From assembly GCF_030403435.1 (NCBI RefSeq), contig NZ_JAUEPH010000005.1:248001-312000 (forward strand): DNA of 64,000 nucleotides. The letters run 5' to 3'. The translations under genes and the position numbers were made by a program. Shown here in pieces: positions 18,259 to 27,982 of the stretch (the first letter of the stretch is position 1; each line of letters starts with the position of its first letter). The notes below the pieces were generated by a model that saw nothing but the letters and a program-made list of their open reading frames with translations, ran no database searches and was not told where the DNA came from. This stretch comes from Algoriphagus sediminis (GTDB taxonomy: Bacteria > Bacteroidota > Bacteroidia > Cytophagales > Cyclobacteriaceae).

Positions 18259-18756
18259 ATGAAAAAAATTCTTTCGGTCTTAGTGCTAGTTTTTTTGGCA
18301 GGATCAATTTATGGACAGAGTAGTGAGCCAAGTATCTTTGCTACTGGTATCGAGGGTTGCTATAGTAATTACTACATTACTTTTCATGATAGGGGGGCAA
18401 TGGTGGTCCCTGATGGTGAACATGAAGTGGTAATGTCTGTAATAAATCAAGGCAGAAGTGAGTGCTTCATGGCAAAGGCAGTCGTAGAAAATGGAGTTAT
18501 TGTGGCACCCATATCAGTTCAAAAAGAGAATGGAACCTACGTTCGTGCAGAAAGAATGTTTAAATCTATAGATCCCGATTGGTTAGAGGAGCAGGACCCT
18601 GAAACCATAAATGCGATTACAGACGGAATGAGTGCCTTAGTCAAAACTCAAGAAGGATATTGGATTAGGCTCTTTTTTCACACTTTCATTCATCCTAATA
18701 ATGGAGGTAATAAAAAGGCTCCACCTGCCTCTGAATTATTAAAAAGTGGAGAATAA
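18259..18756 (+). CDS. Small exported protein of unknown function
   Basis: A 165-aa protein with signal peptide KKILSVLVLVFLAGSIYGQ. The mature part has two cysteines (GCYSNYY and SECFMAK) and ends in a Lys/Pro-rich tail. The frame extends to a TTG at 18244, but ATG 18259 places the signal peptide at the N-terminus. Followed by a terminator. No family recognised; it is not obviously tied to the preceding dipeptidase gene (75-nt gap). Confidence 0.75.
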   Translation: MKKILSVLVLVFLAGSIYGQSSEPSIFATGIEGCYSNYYITFHDRGAMVVPDGEHEVVMSVINQGRSECFMAKAVVENGVIVAPISVQKENGTYVRAERMFKSIDPDWLEEQDPETINAITDGMSALVKTQEGYWIRLFFHTFIHPNNGGNKKAPPASELLKSGE

Positions 18757-18774
18757 TTCTATCCTCATTATCTA

Positions 18775-18803
18775 AAAGCCTCGCCAACAAGCGAGGTTTT
18801 TTT
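18775..18803 (+). terminator. Intrinsic terminator before clpB
   Basis: CCTCGC (18779-18784) pairs with GCGAGG (18791-18796) around a 6-nt loop, followed by seven T residues. Confidence 0.8.
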
Positions 18804-18876
18804 ATGTCATTATTTCCGAAAAAGTAACTTGATTTGTTCAAATTCGGACAGAATGGCTTGAAAAATGAATTGGCGA

Positions 18877-18884
18877 TAGTTTTG
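18877..18884 (+). promoter_or_regulatory. clpB promoter -7 element
   Basis: TAGTTTTG exactly matches the Bacteroidota -7 consensus TAnnTTTG. A poor -33 match (CTTG at 18857-18860, 16-bp spacing) precedes it. The predicted transcription start, near 18890, falls inside the inverted repeat at 18882-18909. Confidence 0.5.
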
Positions 18885-18909
18885 ATTCTAGGAGAGAAGA
18901 TAGAATCAA
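18882..18909. promoter_or_regulatory. Perfect inverted repeat at the clpB promoter (candidate operator or 5'-UTR hairpin)
   Basis: TTGATTCTA-N10-TAGAATCAA has 9-bp perfect arms, overlaps the -7 element and ends 21 nt before the clpB ATG. The geometry resembles the CIRCE heat-shock operator (9-bp arms, 9-bp spacer), but the sequence is different. The spacer is purine-only (GGAGAGAAGA). Confidence 0.6.
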
Positions 18910-18930
18910 GAAATAACAAAAAATATAAAT

Positions 18931-21549
18931 ATGAACTTTAACCAATTCACCATAAAGTCCCAAGAGGCCATACAAAAGGCACTCGAGCTGGCATCTGCAG
19001 CGGGTCAACAAAGCATTGAGCCGTTACATTTGTTGAAAGGGATTTTAAATGTAGATGACAATGTTACTGGCTTCCTATTTAAGAAGCTTGGAGCGAATAA
19101 ACAGTTGGTCGATCAAAAGATCGATGAACAACTGGAAAAACTCCCTAAAGTAAGTGGGGGCCAGCAGCCATATCTTTCAAATTCATCAAATCAGGTTTTG
19201 ACCAAAGCGAAAGACCAGCTTAAAACCTTTGGGGATGAGTTTGTTACAATCGAGCATTTAATGCTTGGTATACTGGACGTTTCCGGACCAGCAGCACAGA
19301 TTTTGAAAGACCAGGGTATTGCAGAAAAGCCTTTGATCGAAGCGATCAAAGAATTAAGAAAAGGAAATAAGGTTACCGATCAGAATGCTGAAAATAAATA
19401 TCAGGCATTAGAAAAATACTCCAAAAACCTGAACGAGCTTGCAAAGAAGGGTAAGATCGATCCTGTCATCGGGCGGGATGAAGAGATTAGGCGGGTATTA
19501 CAGATTTTGGCCCGAAGGACCAAAAATAATCCTATTCTACTAGGTGAGCCTGGGGTTGGTAAAACAGCGATTGTAGAAGGACTGGCCCAAAGGATAGTTT
19601 CAGGTGATGTTCCTGAAAACCTGAAATCCAAGACTTTGATTTCTCTAGACATGGGTCTGCTTGTAGCAGGGGCTAAGTACAAAGGGGAATTTGAAGAAAG
19701 ACTGAAAGCAGTAATCAAGGAAGTGACCGATTCAGATGGTGAGATCATTCTTTTCATAGATGAGATTCATACGCTAATCGGTGCTGGTGGAGGAGGCGAA
19801 GGAGCCATGGATGCAGCAAACCTACTTAAGCCAGCTTTGGCACGAGGAGAACTGCATGCAATAGGTGCTACTACGCTTAAGGAGTATCAGAAATATATAG
19901 AAAAGGACAAGGCACTGGAGCGAAGATTCCAGGCAGTGATCGTCGATGAGCCAGATGCAGGAGATGCGATTTCTATTCTTAGAGGAATCAAGGATAAGTA
20001 TGAATTGCATCATGGGGTTCGTATCAAGGATGACGCTGTAATTTCTGCGGTGGAGCTTTCTCAGAGATATATTTCCGACAGATTCCTTCCGGACAAAGCT
20101 ATTGACTTAATGGATGAGGCCGCCGCCAAATTGAGGATGGAAATAGACTCACTACCTCAGGAACTGGATGAGTTGAATCGTCGAATAATGCAGCTTGAGA
20201 TAGAAAGAGAGGCTATTCGTAGAGAAAAAAACAAGGACAAAGAGACTGTTCTAAGCAAGGAACTAGCTGAACTTTCTGAAAAGAGAGACAGTGTGAAAGC
20301 CAAGTGGGAAAGTGAGAAATCCGTAATTGTCGGAATCCGGCGAGAAAAAGAGAATATCGATAAGTTCAAGCTAGAGGCAGAACAAGCGGAGCGAAGTGGA
20401 GACTTTGGCCAGGTGGCCGAAATCAGATACGGGAAAATTGTAGAAGCTGAGAAAAAGCTGGAATCTTTTAAGAACCAACTGGCCGAAATGCAGGCGGGTT
20501 CTCCTCTCCTAAAAGAGGAAGTGGATTCGGAAGATATCGCAGCTGTGGTTTCAAAATGGACAGGTATTCCATTAAGCCGAATGATTCAGTCAGAAAGAGA
20601 GAAGTTACTCCATCTCGAAGATGAGTTAGGAAAGAGAGTGGCTGGTCAGAAGGAGGCTATTCAAGCCTTGTCGGATTCAGTTCGAAGAAGCCGGGCTGGT
20701 TTACAAGACCCCAAAAGGCCTATCGGTAGCTTTATCTTCATGGGAACTACCGGAGTCGGAAAGACCGAGCTTGCAAAAGCCTTGGCTGAATATCTCTTTA
20801 ATGACGAAAATGCAATGGTTCGGATCGACATGTCGGAATATCAGGAGCGCCATGCAGTCAGTAGACTAGTGGGGGCACCTCCAGGATATGTAGGATACGA
20901 TGAGGGTGGACAGCTTACGGAAGCAGTTCGTAGAAAACCTTACTCTGTGGTTTTACTCGATGAAATCGAGAAAGCTCATCCAGATGTCTTTAATATTTTG
21001 CTTCAGGTGTTGGATGATGGTCGATTGACTGATAATAAAGGCCGAATAGCCAATTTCAAAAACACGATTATCATTATGACCACGAATATCGGTTCTCATC
21101 TGATTCAGGAGAGATTTGCCGAAATGGAAGAGTGGAACAAAGAAGAGGTGCTGGAAAAAACTAAAAGCGAAGTCTTTGAACTGCTGAAAAAATCTGTGAG
21201 GCCAGAGTTCCTGAATCGAATTGATGAAACGATCATGTTTGAACCTCTGAATAAAGAGATCATTCGAAAAATTGTGGATATCCAGTGGAAGGAAATTCAA
21301 GATCGATTATCCGAATCAGGAATTGAGATTGAAGCGACGAAAGAGGTTCTGGATTACTTGGGAGAAGTTGGTTTTGATCCACAGTTCGGTGCAAGACCGC
21401 TTAAGCGAACCATGCAGCGATTAGTACTGAATGAATTATCGAAGCAGATCCTCTCAGGATACATCAAAAACGACTCAGCAGTGTTGGTGGATCTAGATGC
21501 TGATAAGCAGGTATATTTTAAAAATGTAGATGCCTCGGTAGAAGTATAA
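18931..21549 (+). CDS. clpB: ATP-dependent disaggregase ClpB
   Basis: Hsp100 chaperone that, with DnaK, pulls proteins out of aggregates through its hexameric pore. The N-domain (about 1-150) is followed by AAA-1 with GEPGVGKT (about 208-215) and [13 protein letters not shown]. The coiled-coil M-domain spans about 410-530, the long Lys/Glu-rich helix region that separates ClpB from ClpA. AAA-2 has GTTGVGKTE (about 607) and [13 protein letters not shown], then the Clp C-terminal domain. Its 872 aa are normal. It is monocistronic, with an inverted repeat at the promoter and a strong terminator. Confidence 0.97.
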   Translation: MNFNQFTIKSQEAIQKALELASAAGQQSIEPLHLLKGILNVDDNVTGFLFKKLGANKQLVDQKIDEQLEKLPKVSGGQQPYLSNSSNQVLTKAKDQLKTFGDEFVTIEHLMLGILDVSGPAAQILKDQGIAEKPLIEAIKELRKGNKVTDQNAENKYQALEKYSKNLNELAKKGKIDPVIGRDEEIRRVLQILARRTKNNPILLGEPGVGKTAIVEGLAQRIVSGDVPENLKSKTLISLDMGLLVAGAKYKGEFEERLKAVIKEVTDSDGEIILFIDEIHTLIGAGGGGEGAMDAANLLKPALARGELHAIGATTLKEYQKYIEKDKALERRFQAVIVDEPDAGDAISILRGIKDKYELHHGVRIKDDAVISAVELSQRYISDRFLPDKAIDLMDEAAAKLRMEIDSLPQELDELNRRIMQLEIEREAIRREKNKDKETVLSKELAELSEKRDSVKAKWESEKSVIVGIRREKENIDKFKLEAEQAERSGDFGQVAEIRYGKIVEAEKKLESFKNQLAEMQAGSPLLKEEVDSEDIAAVVSKWTGIPLSRMIQSEREKLLHLEDELGKRVAGQKEAIQALSDSVRRSRAGLQDPKRPIGSFIFMGTTGVGKTELAKALAEYLFNDENAMVRIDMSEYQERHAVSRLVGAPPGYVGYDEGGQLTEAVRRKPYSVVLLDEIEKAHPDVFNILLQVLDDGRLTDNKGRIANFKNTIIIMTTNIGSHLIQERFAEMEEWNKEEVLEKTKSEVFELLKKSVRPEFLNRIDETIMFEPLNKEIIRKIVDIQWKEIQDRLSESGIEIEATKEVLDYLGEVGFDPQFGARPLKRTMQRLVLNELSKQILSGYIKNDSAVLVDLDADKQVYFKNVDASVEV

Positions 21550-21567
21550 ATTGAGTTGGTTTGGAGT

Positions 21568-21600
21568 AAAGCCCATGGGAAATTCCCATGGGCTTTTTTT
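21568..21600 (+). terminator. clpB terminator
   Basis: A near-perfect palindrome (AAAGCCCATGGGAA at 21568-21581 with its complement at 21583-21596) ends in a T run, 19 nt after the clpB stop. Confidence 0.9.
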
Positions 21601-21639
21601 GAACCACTTGCCTCTATTTGGGTTCTTTAAAAAAAATCT

Positions 21640-21822
21640 ATGCTCGAACACTTCTTTCAATGTCCTTATTGTTTTGAAGAGATTTCCATGCTTGTCGACC
21701 CTTCGGTTCGAAAACAAGAGTATGTGGAGGACTGTGAAGTTTGTTGCAATCCAATTTTAATACAAGTGGGGTGTACTGATGGAGAAATAGAGTTTTTTGA
21801 TGCACAATCTTTGGGGCAATAA
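21640..21822 (+). CDS. CPXCG-motif cysteine-rich protein
   Basis: A 60-aa protein with CPYC near residue 8 and CEVC-C near residue 32, the two halves of a zinc knuckle. This matches the small CPXCG-motif family found in Bacteroidota and Proteobacteria; its role is unknown. Its TAA overlaps the ATG of the following flavoprotein gene by 1 nt (TAATG), so the two are translationally coupled. The coupling is the strongest support that this short ORF is real. Confidence 0.85.
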   Translation: MLEHFFQCPYCFEEISMLVDPSVRKQEYVEDCEVCCNPILIQVGCTDGEIEFFDAQSLGQ

Positions 21823-22394
21823 TGCTATTTGATTCAAAAAACACAAGAGACGAAATATGGACTGCCGTGGCTCATGAGCTTCATAGAGGGGCTTTAGATT
21901 CTAAGCATGCCTTTCGATATGTAAATCTTGCGACCAATGGCAAAGGCTATCCTGAAATACGCACAGTGGTACTGCGTGGGGTGGATGCAGATTTGAACTT
22001 CTATATTTTTACTGATTCCAGAAGCCAAAAGGTGGAAGAAATAAAACGAGATCAGCCGGTTTCTCTTCACTTTTATCACCCGAAAAAGAGAGTTCAGATT
22101 AGGGTCCAGGCCAAAGCTGAAATTCATCAGAATAATGATTTAGCCTTGGAACTCTGGCAACGTGTTCAAGGTAACGCTCAAAAGGCCTATAATTCAACTT
22201 TTTCTCCTGGTGAAAAAATTAAATCGCCCTCAGAGGGATGGGACTGGCCTCAAGAAATGAATTCAGATTTCTTTGCAGTGATCAGGTTCAAACCTGAAAA
22301 AATCGAAGCCCTTCAGCTCGATAGACTTAATCATCTGAGGATTGAGTTTGAAAAAGTTGCCGGAGAATGGGAAGGGCAGTGGTTGGTGCCGTAG
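21822..22394 (+). CDS. Pyridoxamine 5'-phosphate oxidase-like flavoprotein
   Basis: A 190-aa protein of the FMN-binding split-barrel superfamily. PEIRTVVLRGVDADLNFYIFTDSRSQKVEEI (about 46-76, quoted in outline) contains the RTVVLRG and DSRSQKV elements of PNPOx-like proteins, and VQIRVQAKAEI is the next barrel strand. It lacks the full C-terminal PNPOx dimerisation signature. It is therefore more likely an FMN-dependent oxidoreductase of the Alr4036/general-stress type than the B6 enzyme itself. Confidence 0.8.
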   Translation: MLFDSKNTRDEIWTAVAHELHRGALDSKHAFRYVNLATNGKGYPEIRTVVLRGVDADLNFYIFTDSRSQKVEEIKRDQPVSLHFYHPKKRVQIRVQAKAEIHQNNDLALELWQRVQGNAQKAYNSTFSPGEKIKSPSEGWDWPQEMNSDFFAVIRFKPEKIEALQLDRLNHLRIEFEKVAGEWEGQWLVP

Positions 22395-22463
22395 TTTGAT
22401 CTGTCTTGATAATGGATATTTAAAGGATTTCCCTAAATTCCATTTCAACCATTAACCAAAGAC

Positions 22464-25400
22464 ATGCGAGTATTTTTCAAAGGCCTACTGGCTTTGTTCA
22501 CCCTTTTGCTTTGCCTCCAGGCAAATCCTTCTTTTTCTCAAAAGAAAAATAATAAACAGCAATCTGATACACCTAAACTGGATACAGCCCTCTATCAAGG
22601 AATGGAATTTAGACTAGTGGGGCCATTTCGTGGAGGAAGAGCTACCGCAGTAGCGGGAGTAGTTCAGGACCCGATGACCTATTATATGGGTGCTACCGGA
22701 GGAGTTTGGAAAACCACCGATGCTGGTGAGAGCTGGTTTAATATTTCTGATGGCTTTTTCAACACCGCTTCGGTGGGAGCTATTGCCGTTTCCGAATCTG
22801 ATCCTAATGTGGTATATGTGGGAATGGGAGAAGCGCCCGTAAGGGGCGTAATGACCTCACATGGGGATGGGGTGTATAAGTCCACCGACGCAGGGAAAAC
22901 CTGGACCCATTTAGGATTAGAGAAGACAAGACAAATTTCCAAGATTGTGGTTCATCCCGAAAACCCTGACATGCTAATCGTTGGTGCGCAAGGGAGTCCT
23001 TATGGAGCTACCGAGGACAGAGGAATTTATCGATCTGTGGATGGAGGGACTACTTGGGAGAAAGTCCATTTTGTGGATGAAAATTCAGGCGTGGCTGATT
23101 TAAGCATGGACATGAATAATCCTCGGGTGATTTATGCCAGCTACTGGGATCACAGAAGGTTCCCTTGGAAGGTGCAAAGTGGAGGCCCTGGCTCAGGACT
23201 TTACAAGTCAATAGATATGGGTTTGACCTGGAAAAAAATGGAAAAAGGTCTACCTGAAAGCACACTGGGTAAAATGGGTATCTCTGTTTCCCGAGCTAAC
23301 TCAAATATAGTCTGGGCAATTATCGAAGCAGAGGATGGGGGTCTATATCGTTCTGATGATGCGGGAGAAAGTTGGAGACTAGTTAATCCAGATCGTTTAC
23401 TCCGGGCCAGATCTTGGTATTACATGCATATTCAGGCTCACCCCAAAGAACCTGAAACGGTTTATGTGATGAATGCTCCTTTGGTAGAGTCTACCGATGG
23501 AGGAAAGACTTTTAAGAATATGAGAACCCGTCATGGGGATAATCATCAGCTTTGGATCAATCCGGAAAAGCCAAATTTCATGGTGAATGCTAACGATGGA
23601 GGGGCGAATGTATCAATTGATCGTGGGACGAACTGGTCCAGACAGGATAATCAGCCGACAGCCCAGTTTTATCGGGTTAATGTAGATCGTCAATTTCCCT
23701 ATCGTATTTACGGAGGCCAGCAGGATAATTCTTCAGTGTCTATCGCATCTCGAGCCAATGGCCCTGGAATTGGATGGAGTGAATTTTATCCTGTTGGAGG
23801 TTGTGAATCAGCCTATTCAGCCTTTGATCCCGATAACCCAATTTATATCTATTCCGGATGCTATCAGGGCATAATTACGGAGTGGAATGCCGATACCGAA
23901 CTGGAGAAAGATGTGATGGCCTATCCATTTTTAGGTTTGGGCTCGAATCCCAGAGACTTGAAATACAGATTTAACTGGAATGCCCCGATCATAGCTTCAA
24001 AGCATGATCCAAGCGTGATTTATCATGCGGGGAATGTGATTCTAAAGACCACGAATCGAGGTTTGAGCTGGGAAGAGATTTCTCCGGATTTGACTAAGAA
24101 TGACACAGCCAACATCAATTGGGGTGGGGGTCCGATTACGAATGAAGGTGCGGGTGGAGAGGTTTACCATACCATTCATTATTTGGCGGAATCGCCACAT
24201 ACACCTGATGTGATCTATGCCGGAGCTGATGATGGATTACTTCATGTCACTCAGGATGGGGGCCAAAGCTGGACCGAAATCACTATCCCAGGCACTCCTG
24301 AGGGAATGGTGAACCAAATAGAGGTTTCTCCTCACGATGAAGGAACGGTTTATGTGGCCTTCAATAGTTATAAATACAATGACTTCACTCCTCATATTTT
24401 CAAGTCAACAGATTATGGTCAAAGTTGGACTCGATTGGTTAATGGTATCGCGGTTGAAGCTCATGTGCGAGTGGTCAGAGAAGACCCCAATCAAAAAGAT
24501 CTGCTTTATGCAGGGACAGAACTTGGTTTGTATGTTTCTTTTGATGCAGGGCAAAGCTGGAAAGAGTTTCAACAAAACCTTCCTGTGGTTCCGATCACTG
24601 ACCTAATGATCCAGGATAACGATATGATCGTCGCCACTCAAGGAAGGGCATTCTGGGTATTGGATGATTTGGGGCCACTTTATGAAATGGATGCTGCCAA
24701 GGATGCGGATTTTTATGTGTACGAGCCAGAAGACGCTATTCGAGATTTGGCTTTCAGAACTGAGGCTCCGGAAATGGGACAGAATCCTTATGAAGGTTTT
24801 GCTATGAAATACTTCGTGAGTGAATTGCAAGATTCTACCCACCTGGAAGTGGAAATAAAGGATAAAGAAGGTTCAATAATCCGAACTTTCACCTCAGATC
24901 CATCTGCTAAAAAGGATAAAATCAAAGTAAAAAAAGGCATGAATCAAGTTCAATGGGATTTGGCTGTTCAGGAATTTGAATTGGTTCCGGGAGTCTTTTC
25001 AGGTTTGGAGTCTGGTCCTGCTATGGTTCCTCCAGGTGAATATGAAGCCATTTTCACTTATGGAGATCGAAGCGCGACTAAGATGCTTACCGTTAAACCT
25101 GACCCAAGGTGGTCTGCAAGTCAAGCCGATTATGATGCTCAGTACGCTGCACTTAAGCCTCTGGCAGAAGCTTTGGTGGAAACAAGAAATACTGCTGAGA
25201 ATATTCGATCTATCCGGGATCAGGTTGAAGATTTAAAAGCGAGAGTTTCTGAAGATGATTTTCCTGAATGGCATGAGCAGGCGGATGCGCTTATCGAGAA
25301 TATCAATGAGGTGGAAGGAAAGCTTATTCAGACTAAGCAGAAGACTTTCCAGGATGTGATCAACTTCCCAAATCAACTGGATGTTAAGCTAGCGCATATT

Positions 25401-25583
25401 TACGGTACGATTGCCAATCAGGAGCCTCCGGTTACTGAAGGTCAAAAGGCCACCGCAGCTGATATGCTCAAGAAGTATGAGGAGATGATGATGGAAGCAG
25501 AGTCTATTGATGCAGGAGCCGCCGCTTTGCAACAGGCTATGATTGATCAGGAAATTCTATTTATAAAAGGAAAGACCAAATAA
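22464..25583 (+). CDS. Exported sortilin/VPS10-like beta-propeller protein (glycosyl-hydrolase-like)
   Basis: A 1039-aa secreted protein with signal peptide (LLALFTLLLCLQANPSFSQ). From about residue 40 it has repeated Asp-box/BNR blades: TTDAGESW, STDAGKTW, SVDGGTTW, SIDMGLTW, SDDAGESW, STDGGKTF, TQDGGQSW, STDYGQSW, SFDAGQSW. Such VPS10/sortilin propellers bind ligands or polysaccharide and are often annotated as glycosyl hydrolases. The C-terminal 280 residues form an Ig-like domain and a helical tail. Common as an exported protein in Cytophagales; enzymatic activity is unproven. Confidence 0.85.
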   Translation: MRVFFKGLLALFTLLLCLQANPSFSQKKNNKQQSDTPKLDTALYQGMEFRLVGPFRGGRATAVAGVVQDPMTYYMGATGGVWKTTDAGESWFNISDGFFNTASVGAIAVSESDPNVVYVGMGEAPVRGVMTSHGDGVYKSTDAGKTWTHLGLEKTRQISKIVVHPENPDMLIVGAQGSPYGATEDRGIYRSVDGGTTWEKVHFVDENSGVADLSMDMNNPRVIYASYWDHRRFPWKVQSGGPGSGLYKSIDMGLTWKKMEKGLPESTLGKMGISVSRANSNIVWAIIEAEDGGLYRSDDAGESWRLVNPDRLLRARSWYYMHIQAHPKEPETVYVMNAPLVESTDGGKTFKNMRTRHGDNHQLWINPEKPNFMVNANDGGANVSIDRGTNWSRQDNQPTAQFYRVNVDRQFPYRIYGGQQDNSSVSIASRANGPGIGWSEFYPVGGCESAYSAFDPDNPIYIYSGCYQGIITEWNADTELEKDVMAYPFLGLGSNPRDLKYRFNWNAPIIASKHDPSVIYHAGNVILKTTNRGLSWEEISPDLTKNDTANINWGGGPITNEGAGGEVYHTIHYLAESPHTPDVIYAGADDGLLHVTQDGGQSWTEITIPGTPEGMVNQIEVSPHDEGTVYVAFNSYKYNDFTPHIFKSTDYGQSWTRLVNGIAVEAHVRVVREDPNQKDLLYAGTELGLYVSFDAGQSWKEFQQNLPVVPITDLMIQDNDMIVATQGRAFWVLDDLGPLYEMDAAKDADFYVYEPEDAIRDLAFRTEAPEMGQNPYEGFAMKYFVSELQDSTHLEVEIKDKEGSIIRTFTSDPSAKKDKIKVKKGMNQVQWDLAVQEFELVPGVFSGLESGPAMVPPGEYEAIFTYGDRSATKMLTVKPDPRWSASQADYDAQYAALKPLAEALVETRNTAENIRSIRDQVEDLKARVSEDDFPEWHEQADALIENINEVEGKLIQTKQKTFQDVINFPNQLDVKLAHIYGTIANQEPPVTEGQKATAADMLKKYEEMMMEAESIDAGAAALQQAMIDQEILFIKGKTK

Positions 25584-25644
25584 AATTAGTATAAAGTAAA
25601 ACCTACGAGTTCTTTGACACCTCAGAGGTTTACAGATCAATTTT

Positions 25645-25686
25645 GACCAGAAAGGTTTTCGAAGCCTTTCTGGTCTTTTTTTTTTT
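25645..25686 (+). terminator. Terminator after the sortilin-like gene
   Basis: GACCAGAAAGG (25645-25655) pairs with CCTTTCTGGTC (25665-25675), followed by a run of eleven T residues. The stop codon of the convergent S9 peptidase gene lies at the end of the T run. Confidence 0.88.
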
Positions 25687-27934
25687 AGTTGGGAGGGGTA
25701 TGTTCCAGAAGATAATTCGTCAGTAGAGTGTACAAGTGCATGGTGGTCCCTTCCCCTTCATAGATTCCATGCGATCGGTTAGGATAGGGCATGAAATCAA
25801 ACTGTCGGTTATGCTTGATAAGTTCATTGATAAGCATCTCAGCACTTTGATAATGGACATTATCGTCTCCTGTCCCGTGAATTAGCAATAGATTTCCTTC
25901 CAGGTTTTTGGCATAAGTAATGGGAGATCCATTTACAAAATCCTCCATATTTTCCTGAGGGAGTCCCATGTACCGTTCTTGATAAATATTATCATAAATC
26001 AGCTGATTGGATACTGAAGCTACTGACATGCCTGTCTGATAGATCTCAGGGAATTTAAAAAGCAAATTTAGAGTCATAGAGCCTCCACCACTCCATCCCC
26101 AGACGGCTACACGACTCTCATCCAGGTAGGGCTTTTTCAAAATTTCTTTGGCGGCCAGCCCTTGATCCCTTGAGTTGATTTGACCGATGTTCCGGTAGAT
26201 GCTTTTACGCCAAGCAGAACCTTTGAGAGTCGGTGTACCTCGATTATCCATATCGATTATGAAGTATTCCTTTTGCGAAAGCATAATATCAAAAAGACCA
26301 ACTTGAGTATTCAGGGCTGTGGTTGCCCAAGGCTCCCCATAAACATGGAAAAGAACAGGGTATTTTTTATTTGGATCAAAGTCTACTGGATAAACCACCC
26401 TTGCATCGAGAGTGACCCCTTCTGCAGTAGTCACTTCCTCAAACTCCACCTTTGGCAAAGCCAGTGACTCTCTTTTTGCTCTGTAATCTTCATTTGAAAT
26501 CAGGCTTCTAAGGGTTTTATGGGAAGGAAGTTCTATCAGTCTGACACTTCGCGGTTCTGATGTACTCTGGTGCGTATGAATGGCAAACCTTCCATTTGGA
26601 GCGACATCGTATGTGTTAATTCCCACAAAAGAATCGGGAGTAAGTCGACTTTTTCCTCCTTTTCCATTCAGGTTTTTAGAAAAGAGATATCGCTCATACG
26701 GGACTTCCGGAGAAGCAATAAAGAAGACTTCTTTTTCACTAAGCCCTCCAAAAGAAGCTACGTCAAACTCATCCGAGGTGACTTGGGATTTCTCACCAGA
26801 TTCTAGGTTTACCTTGATAATATTTCTCCAATCCCCATTCTCTGTCATCCTCAGAAAAGCCTGACCATTATCTACGATTTTGAGATCATTATTCCCCCAG
26901 CCATTGGCCGAGATATCTGGGTAGCCGAGATCTACCCAGGTATCTTCGGTTTCCACATAGATATCTCGGAGTTCATTTGAAGATGGCTTATAAGTCCAAA
27001 TGGTAAGTTTATTCTGCTTACGGTTCATTTGCTGAACTAGCAACAAATCCTCTGAAACCCATTGCATGCCGGGTAGATAATTTTCTTTTTCGTCTCCCGG
27101 AATCGGCACCCAATTCAAATCTCCATTTGCTGGATTCACCAATCCAATCTTTGCACCAGCAGGGGTTTGCCCCACTTTGGGATATTGTAGGGGGATAGGT
27201 TGGGAATAGACGGAGTCGATGTTGTTCATCATGTAAAAGGTCCCGATTTCTCTGGCATCGATTTGCCAGAATGCGATTAAGGAACCATCAGGACTCCATG
27301 AAAACCCATCCCTTTTACCAAACTCTTCTTCATATGCCCAGTCAAAGGTTCCATTGATGATTTTATCCGTTCCGTCGTTGGTCAGTTGGGTGATTTCTCC
27401 TGTGACAAAGTTTTCTTTGTACAGATTGAATTTGTGAACGTAGGCTACGAATTGATTGTCTGAGGAGAATTTTGCAAACATTAGTGAGGAAGACTCAAAG
27501 TCCTTTCCCAATTGACTGAGCCTCTCTGTCTCTAAATCATAGACCCAGTAATCGCCCTTGGTATTTGATCTCCAAACCCTACTGGAATTAGTGAAAATCA
27601 GGACTTTGCTTTCATCCTCAGATAGGGAGAATGACTCCACTAAAATGGGTTTGCCATTTACCATCAGTTTATTTGCAGGGACAAAAGTGGAGGATTCGCC
27701 TGAGGCGGTATTCCACAGGGTAAGCTCATTACCTGATGAGGAATAATCAACTGTCACATAGGCATCTCCTCTTTGGATCCACTGGATGGGTTGGAGTATT
27801 TCCTGACGGAATTCAGCTGAATTATAAATTCTATCTAAGGTAAGCAGCCTTGGATCATCTGAATTTTGAGCGTTGGAAAGGCCAATAGAAATCATGAAGA
27901 TTCCTACCAAAAGCTTGTATGATTTGAAGGTCAT
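25685..27934 (-). CDS. Exported dipeptidyl peptidase IV-type serine peptidase (S9)
   Basis: Signal peptide LLVGIFMISIGLSNAQ. An N-terminal eight-blade propeller (DPPIV N domain, about 100-470) with DWAYEEEFGKRDGFSWSPDG, the double-Glu region that binds the substrate N-terminus. The C-terminal alpha/beta hydrolase has VWGWSGGGSM (Ser near 605), HGTGDDNVHY (Asp) and NRSHGI (His). It removes X-Pro/Ala dipeptides from peptides, probably in the periplasm. Its 749 aa are normal. Confidence 0.92.
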   Translation of the reverse strand: MTFKSYKLLVGIFMISIGLSNAQNSDDPRLLTLDRIYNSAEFRQEILQPIQWIQRGDAYVTVDYSSSGNELTLWNTASGESSTFVPANKLMVNGKPILVESFSLSEDESKVLIFTNSSRVWRSNTKGDYWVYDLETERLSQLGKDFESSSLMFAKFSSDNQFVAYVHKFNLYKENFVTGEITQLTNDGTDKIINGTFDWAYEEEFGKRDGFSWSPDGSLIAFWQIDAREIGTFYMMNNIDSVYSQPIPLQYPKVGQTPAGAKIGLVNPANGDLNWVPIPGDEKENYLPGMQWVSEDLLLVQQMNRKQNKLTIWTYKPSSNELRDIYVETEDTWVDLGYPDISANGWGNNDLKIVDNGQAFLRMTENGDWRNIIKVNLESGEKSQVTSDEFDVASFGGLSEKEVFFIASPEVPYERYLFSKNLNGKGGKSRLTPDSFVGINTYDVAPNGRFAIHTHQSTSEPRSVRLIELPSHKTLRSLISNEDYRAKRESLALPKVEFEEVTTAEGVTLDARVVYPVDFDPNKKYPVLFHVYGEPWATTALNTQVGLFDIMLSQKEYFIIDMDNRGTPTLKGSAWRKSIYRNIGQINSRDQGLAAKEILKKPYLDESRVAVWGWSGGGSMTLNLLFKFPEIYQTGMSVASVSNQLIYDNIYQERYMGLPQENMEDFVNGSPITYAKNLEGNLLLIHGTGDDNVHYQSAEMLINELIKHNRQFDFMPYPNRSHGIYEGEGTTMHLYTLLTNYLLEHTPPN

Positions 27935-27982
27935 TCGAGTAAGATTTTACTGATAAGTTAAGCCTTATTCAGAAAAATCAGA

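Noticed and set aside
18259..18756. Linking the small exported protein to the M19 dipeptidase as an operon partner
   Set aside because: The 75-nt gap and lack of functional hints make the link unsupported, although the genes are codirectional.
25618..25640. Possible small hairpin before the sortilin-like gene terminator
   Set aside because: Complementarity is weak and the strong terminator lies just downstream.
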